From the NCBI RefSeq assembly GCF_036323735.1, contig NC_086024.1:70300924-70364923 (forward strand): 64,000 nucleotides of DNA. Reading direction: 5' to 3'. The stretch comes from Rattus norvegicus. Taxonomy: Eukaryota; Chordata; Mammalia; Rodentia; Muridae. Positions 46,401-58,859 of the stretch are shown here, piece after piece. The notes beneath the pieces are model-generated. The model did no database searches. It was given only the letters and a program-made list of their open reading frames with translations, and had not been told where the DNA came from. Within the stretch, counting starts at the first letter, position 1, and the number at the start of each line of letters is the position of its first letter. Both the position numbers and the translations under genes were made by a program.

Positions 46401-46739
46401 TTCTCACAGGAAAGGGGGTGGGGAGAAAAAGGACTGTGTAGAGCCAAACAACTAGGCTCAATGACAGAAAAATAGGAAAACCAAGAGGTCATATAAAATG
46501 CCACATCCAGATTAGATTCTCATCTTGGGCGGTTTCCTCATCCCATCTTAATAAGAAATGTCACACTTTGTCAATAAAGTTCATTTTTCTTTGTACTATC
46601 TTCATTTTAGTGTTCTTTCCCTTCCTTTGATCATTTGTTACTTTTTCTAGACAGTGTATTCTTTGGCTGTCCTCTGGACTTAAATTTGTTTTACATTAGG
46701 ATCCTTGTTATAGAATCATATAGAAAAAAATTACTACTT
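43441..46739. other. Single-copy A+T-rich DNA
   Basis: About 3.3 kb without a recognisable gene, exon or repeat. Short open stretches at 44440-44640 (plus) and 45516-45758 (minus) have no family match. Confidence 0.5.
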
Positions 46740-47170
46740 TTTGCCTTACTCAGCAGATGTGGGGAAGCCTTTGCAGCTTTCTCTGTCCAACAGGGCCCCA
46801 TACATTAGTTGAGCCTGAGACATTAGCTCAGGTCAACTGATTTCATAATGGAAATGCCATTGAGAGTGGAAATCCCAGTGCATAGAGAGCACCACCTGCC
46901 AAAACTAAAACAATGACCTAATCCATCAAAGCCCGTAGTTTTAGGAAAGTCTCTAAATGTACTAATTTTGATTTTGGCTTCTACCATTCTGCTTCTAGCT
47001 AACAGTTCTTGTTAAGCAAAGTATGTCAATCTAGACAAACTTAAAAACTCACCTGGGGCTAGGTTTGGGTATTCTGAACACAGAGTTCAATTGCCAGTGG
47101 CTATTAAAAAACTCTTGATTGTCTTTAAACCAAAGTCTCGTCGGATACCCCACAGGACCTTCCCTGGTGT
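46740..47170. other. Possible ancient LTR-like segment
   Basis: A less A+T-rich block ends with 'ggctattaaaaaactcttga' then 'gtctcgtcggataccccac', which is reminiscent of LTR R-U5 sequence. No terminal repeats or target duplication were found, so I leave it unassigned. Confidence 0.25.
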
Positions 47171-47629
47171 GTTCTTAGGCTTCCATAAGTAGTTCAGTGG
47201 TAGTCTTTCTGGTGGGTGTTTACACTTCTCCCAAGACAGAGCATTCATCATCTAGTTAGAATGGAGTTTTGTGCATGAAAATAATATCTGTGTTCTTGAT
47301 GATTTCCCCCTTTATGTTTTATTTGTCTCGTTACATATTATTGCAGTTATTGTGAAGAACATAGAGAAATTAAAATATTATAAAATGAACATATGCATTA
47401 TTATTAAGTGTTTCATATTAGAGATCTTATTAACTCTTCCCAATTTATAATCAACTGTTTTAGATGACTGGATATATGTAGATGGCAACTGTATTACTAT
47501 TATATTCCAACATTTGCTTACTATCCTGTTACATTTATTTGGGTTATTTATGTTTAGATGTTTGACTACAGAGGTAATTTAGATAATATCCCTACCTTAT
47601 TATGTTTACAAACTATTAGATTTATTTTT
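47171..47629. other. Single-copy A+T-rich DNA
   Basis: Nothing recognised. Confidence 0.5.
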
Positions 47630-47738
47630 TTTATTTTCCTTCATTTCATTTTCTATGTACAGGACATTAATCTAGGATCCTATTCATGCTAGGCAAGCAC
47701 TCAAACACTTGCTCCTGAGTTATGTCTCCAGCCCTACT
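47630..47738 (-). mobile_element. Old ID/B4-like SINE remnant, antisense
   Basis: The plus strand reads 'catgctaggcaagcactcaa', then 'ctgagttatgtctccagccc', which is the reverse complement of the tRNA-like part of ID/B4 SINEs. Diverged. Confidence 0.65.
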
Positions 47739-48904
47739 AGCAGGATTCCAGTTAATGAATAATAATAACTAGCTTTGCATATCTTTACATGATCCGCACA
47801 AGTTACACTTGTCAACATTTCATTGTGGAAGTGAGAGGGGATCATTTGGGTTCAATCCTTCTGTAGGGATGGCTGAGAGTTAAATGGTGGCTGAGGGGGA
47901 AGAATGTCACTTTTTCCAGTGGTATCACCAATGGTAAGTTGATAATGCTCCAGAAAATAACTTTCACTTATACTCATGGAAGCGATCACATAGAGTTCAA
48001 AAAACATGCATGAAATTGGGAAGCACACTTATTAGCAAGAATATACTTTTCAACAAGAAAAGTCGGAGGAAGAAAGAATGTAATATGAGATGAATGGAAC
48101 AAATATCCACTATGGAAATGTATGTATCAATGAATAAAATAATAAAAAGGCACTTGAAATATTATGATTGATTTACAATCTACCAACATTCTCAAGAATT
48201 GATATATGTCCACCATCTCCATCAATTTGAAGCATATAAGGAAACCTAAAATTAGTTTCTAGTAATTGGAGATATTTTATGAGTTAATAATTTTGAAAGA
48301 AAGCTTGGTTTTACACAGATACACAAATCAACAATCATACAATTTTATAAATTATGGCTGTATGGAGTGGAAGAATTTATAAATTTAAATATATAGTCAC
48401 ATCCTTCTGAATAGAAAGATTAAGTTTAAAGCTCATTTGTGTTAACTTTATATTATTATATTAGAAATGTATATAGATATGAGACTGAAAAAGATATCAA
48501 TGGGAAAAGGCATTATGTACTAAAGTGAGCAGAGTGAAAATACTTTTAAATATCTGTATCTGCTCTTCTCTGACTTACTGTGCATGAATGGATAACGATC
48601 AAGATCTTGGAAAGTTCTGTCTTTAAATTGGGTTGCTTCCCTCATGTGCATACATAAGTTATTCAGCATTGAACTTGATACTATTTGAACTCTACCTCAA
48701 ATGAACTTGAAACTTACATTCTAACACTGAGCCTAATCAACATCCCAGATTTCTTTTCACAACGATGAGTTAAACTCCTTAATAAAGATCTCAAATTGTA
48801 ATACCCTCTTTACTACAGTTCTTTTCAAAATAAGGCACATGAATATTGTTCTCACACTACAAACTGACTATAGGATTCTGAGTACTCTTCATGAAAACTC
48901 CTAT
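47739..48904. other. Single-copy A+T-rich DNA
   Basis: Nothing recognised. Confidence 0.5.
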
Positions 48905-48987
48905 GAAAGAGAGAGGGAGAGAGAGAGAGAAGAAGAAGAAGAAGAAGAAGAAGAAGAAGAAGAAGAAGAAGAAGAAGAAGAAGAAGA

Positions 48988-49024
<37 letters not shown>
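48905..49024. repeat. (GA)n(GAA)n(GA)n compound microsatellite
   Basis: About 120 bp of pure purine on the plus strand: GA units, then about 20 GAA units, then GA units. It can form triplex DNA. The glutamate/arginine and leucine/phenylalanine translations are artefacts. Confidence 0.98.
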
Positions 49025-49027
<3 letters not shown>

Positions 49028-50434
49028 TTTTGAGATCATTAACATAACTTTAGGAACATGACTTCAAGTCAGAACACCTCTGTGGAAGTGAAGGATAAAT
49101 ATAGAAACTTCATAAAACAGTGCGTTTTAGAATATTGATATCTTAAAATGTTTATACTTTAAAAAGTAAATGATAAGAGCAACTTCAAATTATCATATAA
49201 TCCAAGGAAAGGACGTTATATGTTTTCCAGTAAGTATGTAATTTTACTTCCAGCATTAAAGGTTTCTTCTACAGCACTATTTTGAATTCCTTTCTTTAAT
49301 ATGTATTTATTAAATGGGTTAAATATTCTATTTATTCATTTACTTGGCATTTATAAAGAAAAATTATTGAATATTTCATTCAAACAATAAGCAATTTTAT
49401 GTAAAATTCTTTCAATTTGTGCTATCTCAGTAGTCATGTTAAAGTATCATGTACCACTTGGCATATGTGTTCATTTCAATCACACAATCAACGAGGAGTT
49501 TTCAGGAACACTGACCCACCAATTAGTGCATACAGTTTCATGCTCTACCACCAATACAAGCACTTCTTGCTATGTGACCATTATTCCATCTTTACAATTC
49601 TGAAATTTTCTGACCATATATTGTTTAGTAAAATGTACCAGGAGAGACTTAAAGAACTATAGGAAGCTGGTCTGTCAATAACTCTTGCCTCATGCCTACC
49701 AATAAGGAAATGTGCTATGTGATCAAATGCATGGAAAGCTTTGTAATTATTAAGGCAGCATTTTAGTGTCACTAAATATGATATTCTTTATTTATTGTTG
49801 AGTTTGCGGAGTTTCAATCTACAGTGACCTTTGTATCTTTTCTGTTGTGCTATGTGATTTTGAACAATTGCAGAGAGCTAAAGACATTATGATTTGTTCA
49901 ATATTCCACAAAATACTATAGAATTGCCAAAAAGGACAATCCATCATATCCAGGTAAGAACTGACACTTGAATATAATTGGTTATTTCAAAGATAGAAAA
50001 TAATTTCAGATGTAACTTTTGGGGCAAAACATCAAACTTACATCTTTTATAAACTTACCCCGTGTTTTAAAGTAGGTGTAGTAACTTTAGGCTCTGACAA
50101 TTTTAAAATTTCCAGTTTGTGAACCGTGTATATTTTCAAAGGCTCAGTTATTTTAATCTGCCTCATGTAAAGCAGTTTGCTCAGTCTTCTTGTTACATTC
50201 TTTGGCTTTCAAGATATGTGTTCTGTCATTTTTCTCTTTCATTTCTTGTTGGAATTTCCTGTATTCACACATAGGTGAGAGTTATTCTCTTGTATATACT
50301 GTAATAAGAATATATTTAATATATGAAGTATTTATTAATATTTATGAGAATGTGTTGCAGTTTATGGCTCATACAGAGTTACTTCCAAGTATGTACAAAG
50401 TCATGGATGGGATATTTGACACTGTGAAGAAAAT
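49025..50434. other. Single-copy A+T-rich DNA
   Basis: No gene recognised. The open stretches at 49417-49772 on both strands have no family match. Confidence 0.5.
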
Positions 50435-50473
50435 AGGAGAAAGAGACAGAGACAGAGATGCAGAAAGACAGAA

Positions 50474-50536
<63 letters not shown>

Positions 50537-50598
50537 TGGGGAGAAAGAATTAGATAGATGATAGGTGATAGAAAGATAGAGAGAAAGAAGATAGATAG
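50435..50598. repeat. (GA)n(GACA)n(GATA)n compound microsatellite
   Basis: GACAGA-type repeats, a GA run (50477-50511), about five GACA units and scattered GATA units to 50598. Overlapping open frames here are artefacts. Confidence 0.97.
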
Positions 50599-51555
50599 CA
50601 ACCTGAGAATCTATCAAGAAAGACCCTACCTTCCTGTTTCTCTAACTTTTGATATTGCCATATGATCTGGGTTCTCACTCTTAAATCAGTTTTAAAGTTT
50701 GACTACCTTGGTAACACTGAGAAGTTACAATGACATATTTCAAAAAAGAATCTAAACACATAAAGAAAAGGAGACTACCTACAAAGCTATTGCTTAGAAT
50801 TCAAAACTCCAAACCTTACACATTGCAGGCATTTTTCAGTGTGCTTTAAAAGGGGCTTAATTTTGTATGCATAGAGTAGATTCTATTATATACGTTAAGC
50901 CAACTTTATGACAATAGGGAATATTTGTGGGCTTGAAAAATCAATAACGTTTTTATTAGAACATAGTCCCTAGTTATTGTCTTGCATTATAGATGATGGT
51001 TTTAGCTATCTTCGGGTGAAAATGTGATTTATTATTATAAAATGCTCCTCACCGCAGCCTGTGCTCTTTCAAATTGATAGAAACTATGGTCCTGCAAGGA
51101 GAAAGTCTGTGTCTACTCAAAGTTCAAATGGTTACTGTTCAGGAATTAGCGCTAATTTGAGTGATGGAAGCAACTCCCCTTAAGGCGAGTTGCTTTTTTG
51201 TGAACTGGAGTTCTAAAATGCCAGAAAACCTTCATGTGAATGTTTATGTTGTTATTTGACTTAATGCACCACTTAAATATTTAGACAAGCAACATCTTGT
51301 TCAAACAAATATGTCTTTGCTTATCTAGTAGTTAAAAATAATGCTGATCAGTAAACAGTGGGTACAATCGTTATGATTATTCTGTTGAGAGTTCTTCCAT
51401 ATATCTGAACAGTTCATCAAATCTATCATAGCAGGAAACAGGTATCTTTAAATGTGGTATAGATAGATGAGACAAAAAGACTGCCCAATCTGACTTTATA
51501 AATTTTGTCTGTTGTGGTGGCAAGATTTGAGCCTGTAGCTTGACTGTTATAAAAT
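50599..51555. other. Single-copy A+T-rich DNA
   Basis: Nothing recognised. Confidence 0.5.
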
Positions 51556-52053
51556 TCAAGAGGCAGGCTGACAGGAGCTGGATGTAGATCTCTCCTGAGA
51601 GACACAGCCAGAATATGGCAAATACATAGGCGAATGCCAGCAGTAAACCACTGAACTGAGAATGAGACACCCGTTGAAGGAATCTGAGAAAGGACTGAAA
51701 GAGCTTGAAGGGGTTTGAGACCCCATATGAACAACAATGCCAAGCAACCAGAGCTTCCAGGGACTAAGCCACTACCCAAAGACTATACATGGATTGAACA
51801 TGGGCTCCAACCTCATAAGTAGCAATGAATAGCCTAGTAAGAGCACCAGTGGAAGGGGAAGCCCTTGGTCCTGCCAAGACTGAACCCCCAGTGAACGTGA
51901 TTGTTGTGTGGAGGGCGGTAATGGGGGGGAGGAACACCCATAGAAAAGGGGAGGGGGAGGGGCTGGGGAATATTAGCCTGGAAACCGGGAAAGAGATTAA
52001 CAATCCAAATGTTAATAAGAAACACCCAAGGTAATAAAGATGAAAAAAAAAAA
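51556..52053 (+). mobile_element. Truncated sense L1 3' UTR
   Basis: Starts within the 3' UTR ('ggatgtagatctctcctga') and runs through 'agagcttccagggactaag' (51749), 'gcaccagtggaaggggaag' (51843) and the G-rich polypurine tract (51910-51970) to an A tail ending about 52053. It has a few more changes than the tails at 9.1 and 32.7 kb. No ORF2 part. Minus-strand open frames inside it are artefacts. Confidence 0.93.
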
Positions 52054-53149
52054 GAATTACTTCCCTAAACAAGGATCTATCACAGTAGACATGGCAATGT
52101 AGCCAACATCACAGTGATAATAAAATAACCAGAGATGTGGTTTGGTGAAGAGAACATTCTGTACATTATTGGTGCATGAAGTAACCTGGGCAGGCAGATA
52201 CCAGGGAGATGGGGGATTTCATTTTAAACTAATGTATTTTTAGATCATACAAAGTTTCTCTAGACATTTACATGTGTCTGTCAGTCTGTCAGCAGATCTG
52301 GTTTGCTGGCTTTTCTGTATGCTCTCTAATCATAGACTACAAAAAGTAGCATCAAATGAAGATTTCCTCTAGTTCAAATTCCTTATGGTTTAAGAGAAAA
52401 CTGAAGATCACTTCTATCAATATATCTCACTCCATACAGAGATAGAAATAAATATCACAACTCAAAATATGTGGATTTCCTTACAGTGTTTTCCTTCCCA
52501 ATTTTCATTCTAACCCTCTTTAGCTTATTAATGGGTTGGCAGCCACCTCTCACCTAAAGATTACATGAAACATCACAGGGAACTGACCTTACAATAATAG
52601 AGTCTTGGGTTTTGCCTCTTCAAGTCCACTCTGCTATAGGGATTCCACATTTTGATCTTGGCTTGTTAACCTAATTAGCAGTGATTTTCAACACCTGTGT
52701 TTATAGTTAGTTGGGGACTTAAGGAGCATGACATTTTTGTATCTGAACCAGGCACCTACTCACACCCTAAAGGTATCTATCATGACCCAATAAAGCACAA
52801 AAGGTGAAGCGATGACCTGAAATGGGGTAAGTATACATTAAGAATAGGTTGCTATGGGGAGATGTACATATATGTATTTTATATGGCTTCAAACAACAGA
52901 GGTTTGGGCATCAGGCAAAGGAACAGAAGTTGAAGTTAATTTCTTTTGTCTTTCCCTTTTCTCCTAGTGAGGTTGATGGGGTTTTGTTTGCTTTCCTAAT
53001 GAGGTGGTGATTTACGAATCTTGGAGAACTGCTATTTCTGTGCCCTGTGTGTATGATTTTAGACTTGTAAATCTGATTTTGGAGCCTACATGAACTCAAA
53101 ACAGATGTGTGCAGCTGGGCAGACCCCTTTGCCATTGCTTTTCCTTGGG
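52054..53149. other. Single-copy DNA
   Basis: No gene recognised. A 74-codon minus-strand stretch at 52911-53135 has no family match. Confidence 0.45.
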
Positions 53150-53345
53150 ATGATAATCCACATGCCGAGATTTCAAATGAGTTTAATACACATTTTCTTG
53201 ATTAATGGAAAATGGCAGAGTGTAGGAGACTGAAGCAGTTCGTGCTTTGCTTGATTAATTAATAAGGGACTCTCTTTTCCCAGCTTCGACTCATTATGCT
53301 AATGAAGTGTCATCAATTAAGGCTTTCCCTTGATTATTGAATCTG
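53150..53345. promoter_or_regulatory. Homeodomain/POU-motif-rich segment, candidate conserved enhancer
   Basis: Within 200 bp there are several homeodomain-type cores: TGATTAATTAATAAG at 53252-53266, ATCAATTAA at 53312-53320 and TTGATTATTGA at 53330-53340. A POU-octamer-like ATGCTAAT lies at 53296-53303. The segment is free of recognisable repeats and its composition differs from the random A+T-rich surroundings. Clusters like this are typical of conserved developmental enhancers in gene deserts. This is inference; conservation was not tested. Confidence 0.35.
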
Positions 53346-54896
53346 TCAGGTAGTGCTCAGTGAAAATGTTGCATTCCTTCCCTGTCTGGGTGGAATTGCC
53401 ATTACAGCTTTTTATGAACTGCTCCTGCCATTACCTGATGTTTGTTCTATTTTCTCATTATTGCCTCTTTTTCCTTGACCTTGAGAGAGGTGACTGGGGA
53501 GATCTTGGAATGACCAGGATAATGTGGTATCTGGAGGATGGGTCAGGAAAATGTTGTAACAGAAATATATACAACAGTCTTCATTTGGAAGCTATTTGTA
53601 ATTATTAATGCTAGAGTAAACAATTAATTTCAAGTTGATGTTGAATGTCCTAGAGTATGTTTTTGACTTTTTTTTTTTACCAGACTGGAAACCTGGCTCT
53701 GAAGCCAGCCACCATTTGTTTTGCCATTATTTACATTAAGGTTAAAAGAAAAGATGTTTCTCAGAGGAAATATCTTCATAGACAAAGGGATTCAAAATGT
53801 TTTACTCTCTTCCGGTAAAATTGCCTTTCTTTTCAAATATCACTTCTATTTACAAACATGTAGAGGTGGCAGAAATGTGGATGACATTAGGAATAGAAAC
53901 AAGTACAGATTTAGAAAACAAATATACTTTTATGCTCCTAGGTTCTTCTCACCTGAAAATGAAGCCCTCAGTATGAATCAACCTCATTACTTTGTGTAGG
54001 CTAATACACTCCGTAGGGAATGCAACACTTTAAGGGAAGCTGGTGCTCATTAGTGAGAGACTGTTGAGCCATTTAGAAAGATGGTAAGTAGAAGAACTAA
54101 GAAAGACACTCACAGTCACCATTCCATTCCCACTTTGGTAATTGACATCTTAGGGGAACAATGATAATGGATTTGTTTAATTTTCTCTTTTAACTTCACC
54201 TAAGGGAACAAAATAATTTTTATAGCTTTATGGTACATCCTTGGCTCTGGAGACAACTAATATTTTTCAGCCAGTAGTATCATCTGTTTAATTAATCCAT
54301 CAATGTCTCAGTTTCTCTAAATGAAGAATGAGGATATAATATGCACTCATGGTGAGTTTTCTAAGGGTTTGTACTCTAAATAAGTGGAGAAATAGAAGGA
54401 TTTATTTCACTACTTTTAGCAAACAAATTAATATTGTACTTTGAACAATTAAAATTACATAAGATGTTACATAAAGAAGGAATACCTTATTGATTTGCTT
54501 CATTTCTTTGTTTCTAAGAAAATATATACCCAAGTACCAGTATACATAAAGTCTGAAAATCAATACACAAGTTTCAGATGTACTGTATTGTTGTGCCTTT
54601 TTAAATAAGGCCCTAACAATTCACAAATGTAAAATGGGAAAGAACAAGTTTAATAAAAGTGTTTTTACAACACATTGTTAATACCTTGCCCTTGTGGATG
54701 ACAATATGTTTCTTATTGCACTAGTAAACAATTTTCTCTGTGTTAGGAAGAAATCACTGTGTAATGCAACATAGAGTCGTAATTATGTATGCAAGCACCT
54801 GAACAAAACAATCCGGTTGTAGTACTCAACTCTCCCTTGTTGTCCAAACTAAGCAGTGTTCTCATAGCCAATTTTACTGTTCCACAATAAAACTAA
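53346..54896. other. Single-copy DNA
   Basis: No gene recognised. Plus-strand open stretches at 53360-53608 and 53721-53999 lack a family match. Confidence 0.45.
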
Positions 54897-55552
54897 TTCA
54901 GTCCTTCTTAGAAGGGGGAACAAAATACTCATGGGAGGAAATACGGAGACAAACTATGGAACAGAGACTGAAGGAAAGGCCATAAAGAGACTGCCCCATC
55001 TGGGGATCAATCCCATATTCAGACACCAAACCCAGACACTATTGTGGATGCCAAGAAGTTCTTGCTGACAGGAGCCTGATATAGCTGTCTCTTGAGAGGC
55101 ACTGCCAGTGTCTGACAAATACAGAGGAGGATGCTGACAGCCAATATTTGGTCTAAGCCCGGGGTCCCCAATAGAGGAATTAGAGAAAGGACCGAAGGAA
55201 CTGAAGGGGATTGCAACCCCAAAGGAAGAACAACAGTATCAACCAACCAGACCCCCTCCTCCCTCCTTAGAGCTCCCAGGGACTAAACCACCAAACAAAG
55301 AGTACACATGGAGCACTCCATGGCTTTAGCCACCTATGTAGCAGAGGATGGCCTTGTCAGACATCAATGGGCACAGATGCCTTTGGGCCTGTGAAGGCTC
55401 TATGCATGGATGGGTGTTTGAGACCCTCATAGAAGTAGGGGGAAAGGGCATGAGGTAGGAGGTTTCCAGAGAGGAAACTGGGAATGGGGTTAACATTCAA
55501 AATGTAATAAAATAAAATGTCCAATAAAAAAGTAGAAAAAATGGAAAAAAAA
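54897..55552 (+). mobile_element. Truncated sense L1 3' UTR (older subfamily)
   Basis: Markers are 'agaagggggaacaaaatact' (54910), 'gaacagagactgaaggaaag' (54959), 'gagagaaaggaccgaaggaa'-like text (55183), 'agctcccagggactaaacca' (55271) and 'aacattcaaaatgtaataaa' (55493), ending in an A-rich tail. It lacks the strong G tract of the rat-type copies and resembles the antisense copies at 31.7, 38.2 and 40.0 kb. Confidence 0.88.
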
Positions 55553-57225
55553 CTTAATACCTGCTTCATTGATTACATATTGAGTTAACAATTTTAAACT
55601 TGGCAGAATTGTACTTCCATTTAACTATTTAAATTCTCCAAATCATATGCGATTAGAGGAAATAGAATAGCAACACAGTGGATTGGGGCTATAAAGGTTA
55701 TGTTGTTTATTTTCCAAGTCTGAAGACATTTTCTTATCTGTAACACAGCCATAATGTTATCACCTAGCTCATATTGCCTTAGAAGAATGGATTAGGGCAT
55801 GTCCTGATACATAATAAATATTTAACAAATGTTCTTATTGTGTTCAATTGCACTGTATATATAACAATGTTGTCAGTGCCCTAGTATAGCCCCTTTTCAC
55901 TGGGCAAAATAGAGATATAACACCATTTCCATGCTTCAAATAAGCAGGAAATACATGTACTGTAGGGAGACAGGTGAATTCTAGAGCCAGCATTAAAATG
56001 AATTATGTGCATCTACTTTGTGTTTGGAGTGCTCTTTTCTTGTAACAACAAAATCCTGAAAAATATCAGAAAAGCAAATGTGACAAGCTTAATAAAAATG
56101 AATTATAGAGATGCAGAAAATCCTTACTAGTGTTAAAAATGTTTCTTTCTTTTTATAAAGAGAAGGAATGTTTGCCTTTTTACTGGCATATTTATAGCCA
56201 AGTCAAAATGATCCAAAATTACTTTTTTTGAAACTTGCATTTTTAGGCTATTTTTTCTTCTTTATTCTTCCATTTGAAAAGTGAAAGATACTCTGTGAAA
56301 TAAGATCTCAGATTTGCTGGTATAACTTTAAATTGTCTTTCACATCAATGCAAAACCCACAGCTCTTATCTTAAAGAGAATATGAAATAATTTGTTCTGG
56401 AGCCATTGTGAGTGACCAGTTCTTATGAATACAGTATATGTTACCACAAATTTCATTTTCAACCTGAAATCAGTTTCATGAAATTTTATGCCTTACAGAA
56501 CAAAGAGATTAATAAATAAGGTGAGTTTAAAATGCACTGTGGGTACATTAGAAAGGGAACTATAGTCAGATGGCTAAAACTATTCTAGAGGTCCAAAATA
56601 CTTTCTGAGAACATCAATAGCTTTTAAAAATTGATAGATCTGATAACAAATACCTTTATCCACTGAGCTTCTTGATCAAATAAAAACACAGTTTAAAGTG
56701 CCCATATAATCAGTGTGTTCCTTTGTTCCTTCTTTAGAAGTAATTTTAGTTTTCCTTTATCCCATTGTTTTCATATTGTATTTAGTTGCTCATAGATTCT
56801 TATGAGATAAGGAAGTTCCTAATTACTATTTTTAATGAAGATAGAATTCACAGTATACACTATATTTTAAATGCTCAAGTAACAAAATATTCATCTCTCA
56901 AATATATGCCTATTTCTAATATCTACTTTCTTTTGATATAAATGACTTATGAGCATGAAATCTTAATACTGTTTTTACTTTCATGTGTCTTAACCCAGAA
57001 CACTCTATTTGACTTACAGCTTGTTTATTGACTAGAATGTCTCTAAAATGTTATAGGAGAATATCATTGCCAAATTATATTGTGTGTTCCAGTGTCTGTA
57101 AGTTCACTCCACCAAGCCATAAATAAGACCTAGTTTTAAAAATATGTATTTCTTTATTCTGTAATATAAGGATTTACTCTCACAAAAGCTGGAACAATAG
57201 GATTACTCAGTAGATTGTGTGACTA
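55553..57225. other. Single-copy A+T-rich DNA
   Basis: About 1.7 kb without a gene or recognisable repeat. Confidence 0.5.
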
Positions 57226-57275
57226 TTCATACATACATACATATAAACATACTTTATACATACACATATGTATGT
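57226..57275. repeat. Imperfect (ATAC)n repeat
   Basis: CATA/ATAC units with interruptions. Confidence 0.7.
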
Positions 57276-57949
57276 ACTTAAGATAAGGACTTGGGTTATG
57301 CATGGAGGAAACAATCTTAAAACTCTCATCTGTAATTGTTTGGAACGTAGATCAAGTGTCTGCTAGACCTGAAGCTTTAGATGAAAAGAGTCTTTTAAAA
57401 GCCAGATTGTTGATAAGTGTGTGCATGTTATTCATGCATTGAGCCATGAATTATATAAGTACCTGAGCTCTAAGAAGAATTAACATTCTTTGAACAAAGT
57501 TTGAAAGGAACAAAGAAAGCCAGAGGTTAAGCATGAGAGAAGTAGAAGTCTTATACCTTATTAGACAAGAGATAAGACTGCAAAATATTTTAAGAACTGA
57601 AGATATCTTAAGAATCATTAATGACAGGACTTGAGTTGTGCAAAAATCAGCTTATGAGGGGGTATAACTGCCTAGGATATATGTGACATGACTTGGAAGA
57701 AGACTTCCTTCCCCATATGAAAAAGGAAGAGAAAAGCTGACAACTATACCCAACTTAATTATGATGCCAAGAAGACAGAACAAAAAGAACACTGCTGCTG
57801 GCTTAATGTTTACTCAAAGTAGTGAAGTGTTTAACAGTTAGAAAGGCTTTCATTCTCGCCTTGGAAAATAAAAATGTAGCACCATACAACGTTATTATCC
57901 TTAGAACCCAAGACTCCTAAAATTAATCAGAGACTCATGTCAGAAAGCA
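57276..57949. other. Single-copy A+T-rich DNA
   Basis: Nothing recognised. Confidence 0.5.
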
Positions 57950-58859
57950 GAGAGGCTAACTGCAGATCTATCCTGTGGACAAGTCTCATCCCAAGCCCTG
58001 GAGCAGCCCAACTGCTGCCACTTCCCTTTCTCCTCTGATACCACAGCCACTAAATCTCACAGATGTCTTCCAAACCTCTCCCACATAATTGTTACATTCA
58101 AGCCCCTAACTCCAGTAGGAATATCTCGGATAATGTAAAACTAGGGCAAGGAAACAAGTAGACCAAACCTTCTTCACCACTCCCTCCTCTCTTCCAAATC
58201 TCAGTTCTTAGCAGTATACTTGATGTAGCTGATTCTCCCTACTTGCTCTGATGTCTAGCTAATTATTCAGATCCTTTCCTCCATCCTTCTCCCAACTCAT
58301 TCTGTTATCTCTTTCTCTAACTCTAGTAGGTCTGTACAGTCAATCACCCAGATCTTGTCCGACAATATTCCCTGAACTCAGTCTATTATCTCTGTCCCTA
58401 ACCCTACCAGGCTTTCTCTGGGAAACCACCAACAATTGCTGCCAAAAGAAGCAAGTGGGCCAGCAAAACAAGAAGGCTAGCCTCAGAACTTCATTCTCTA
58501 CTCCATACCCCAAGATCATCCCCAGTGTGATAGCATCTTCTCACTCCCTGCCCTCATTCCCAGAAGAGTAAGGAGATGTATATGGAACATCTTGCTTCTC
58601 TGTCTCCTGTGGACACCCTCAGTTCCTCAACTCTTCTAACCCAATTCCTGGTTTTGGTCAGTTCGCAATGCTTAGGGACACATTTTACCCCAATGTTCAC
58701 AATTATTCAGGACCCCAGAGATTTCTACCAGTAAACTCAAAACCAACACACTTTCCTAAGAACCAGGAAGTGCAACAGAAACCAAGGAGTGGGGACCACC
58801 CAACCAACAAAGACAAAAGCAGATTGTAACTAAAAACTTCCCTAACCCAGATAGATGCC
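57950..58859 (+). mobile_element. Probable L1 5' UTR with degenerate internal repeats
   Basis: A less A+T-rich, C-rich stretch directly upstream of L1 ORF1. Related phrases recur: 'cccctaactccagtagga' (58103), 'tctctaactctagtaggtc' (58315) and 'tccctaaccctaccaggc' (58395), with 'ttctgttatctctttc' and 'gtctattatctctgtc' before the last two. This looks like decayed tandem promoter monomers, as some rodent L1 5' UTRs have. Subfamily unknown. Confidence 0.45.

Noticed and set aside
46270..46610. AATAAA near 46573 considered as an LTR or gene end
   Set aside because: No terminal repeats, target duplication or coding sequence upstream.
48839..49045. Glutamate/arginine-rich and phenylalanine-rich open frames
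   Set aside because: They are products of the GA/GAA microsatellite.
50190..50617. 123-codon plus-strand frame with an Arg/Asp/Glu-rich end, and its antisense
   Set aside because: The repetitive half is the GA/GACA microsatellite and the rest shows no family.
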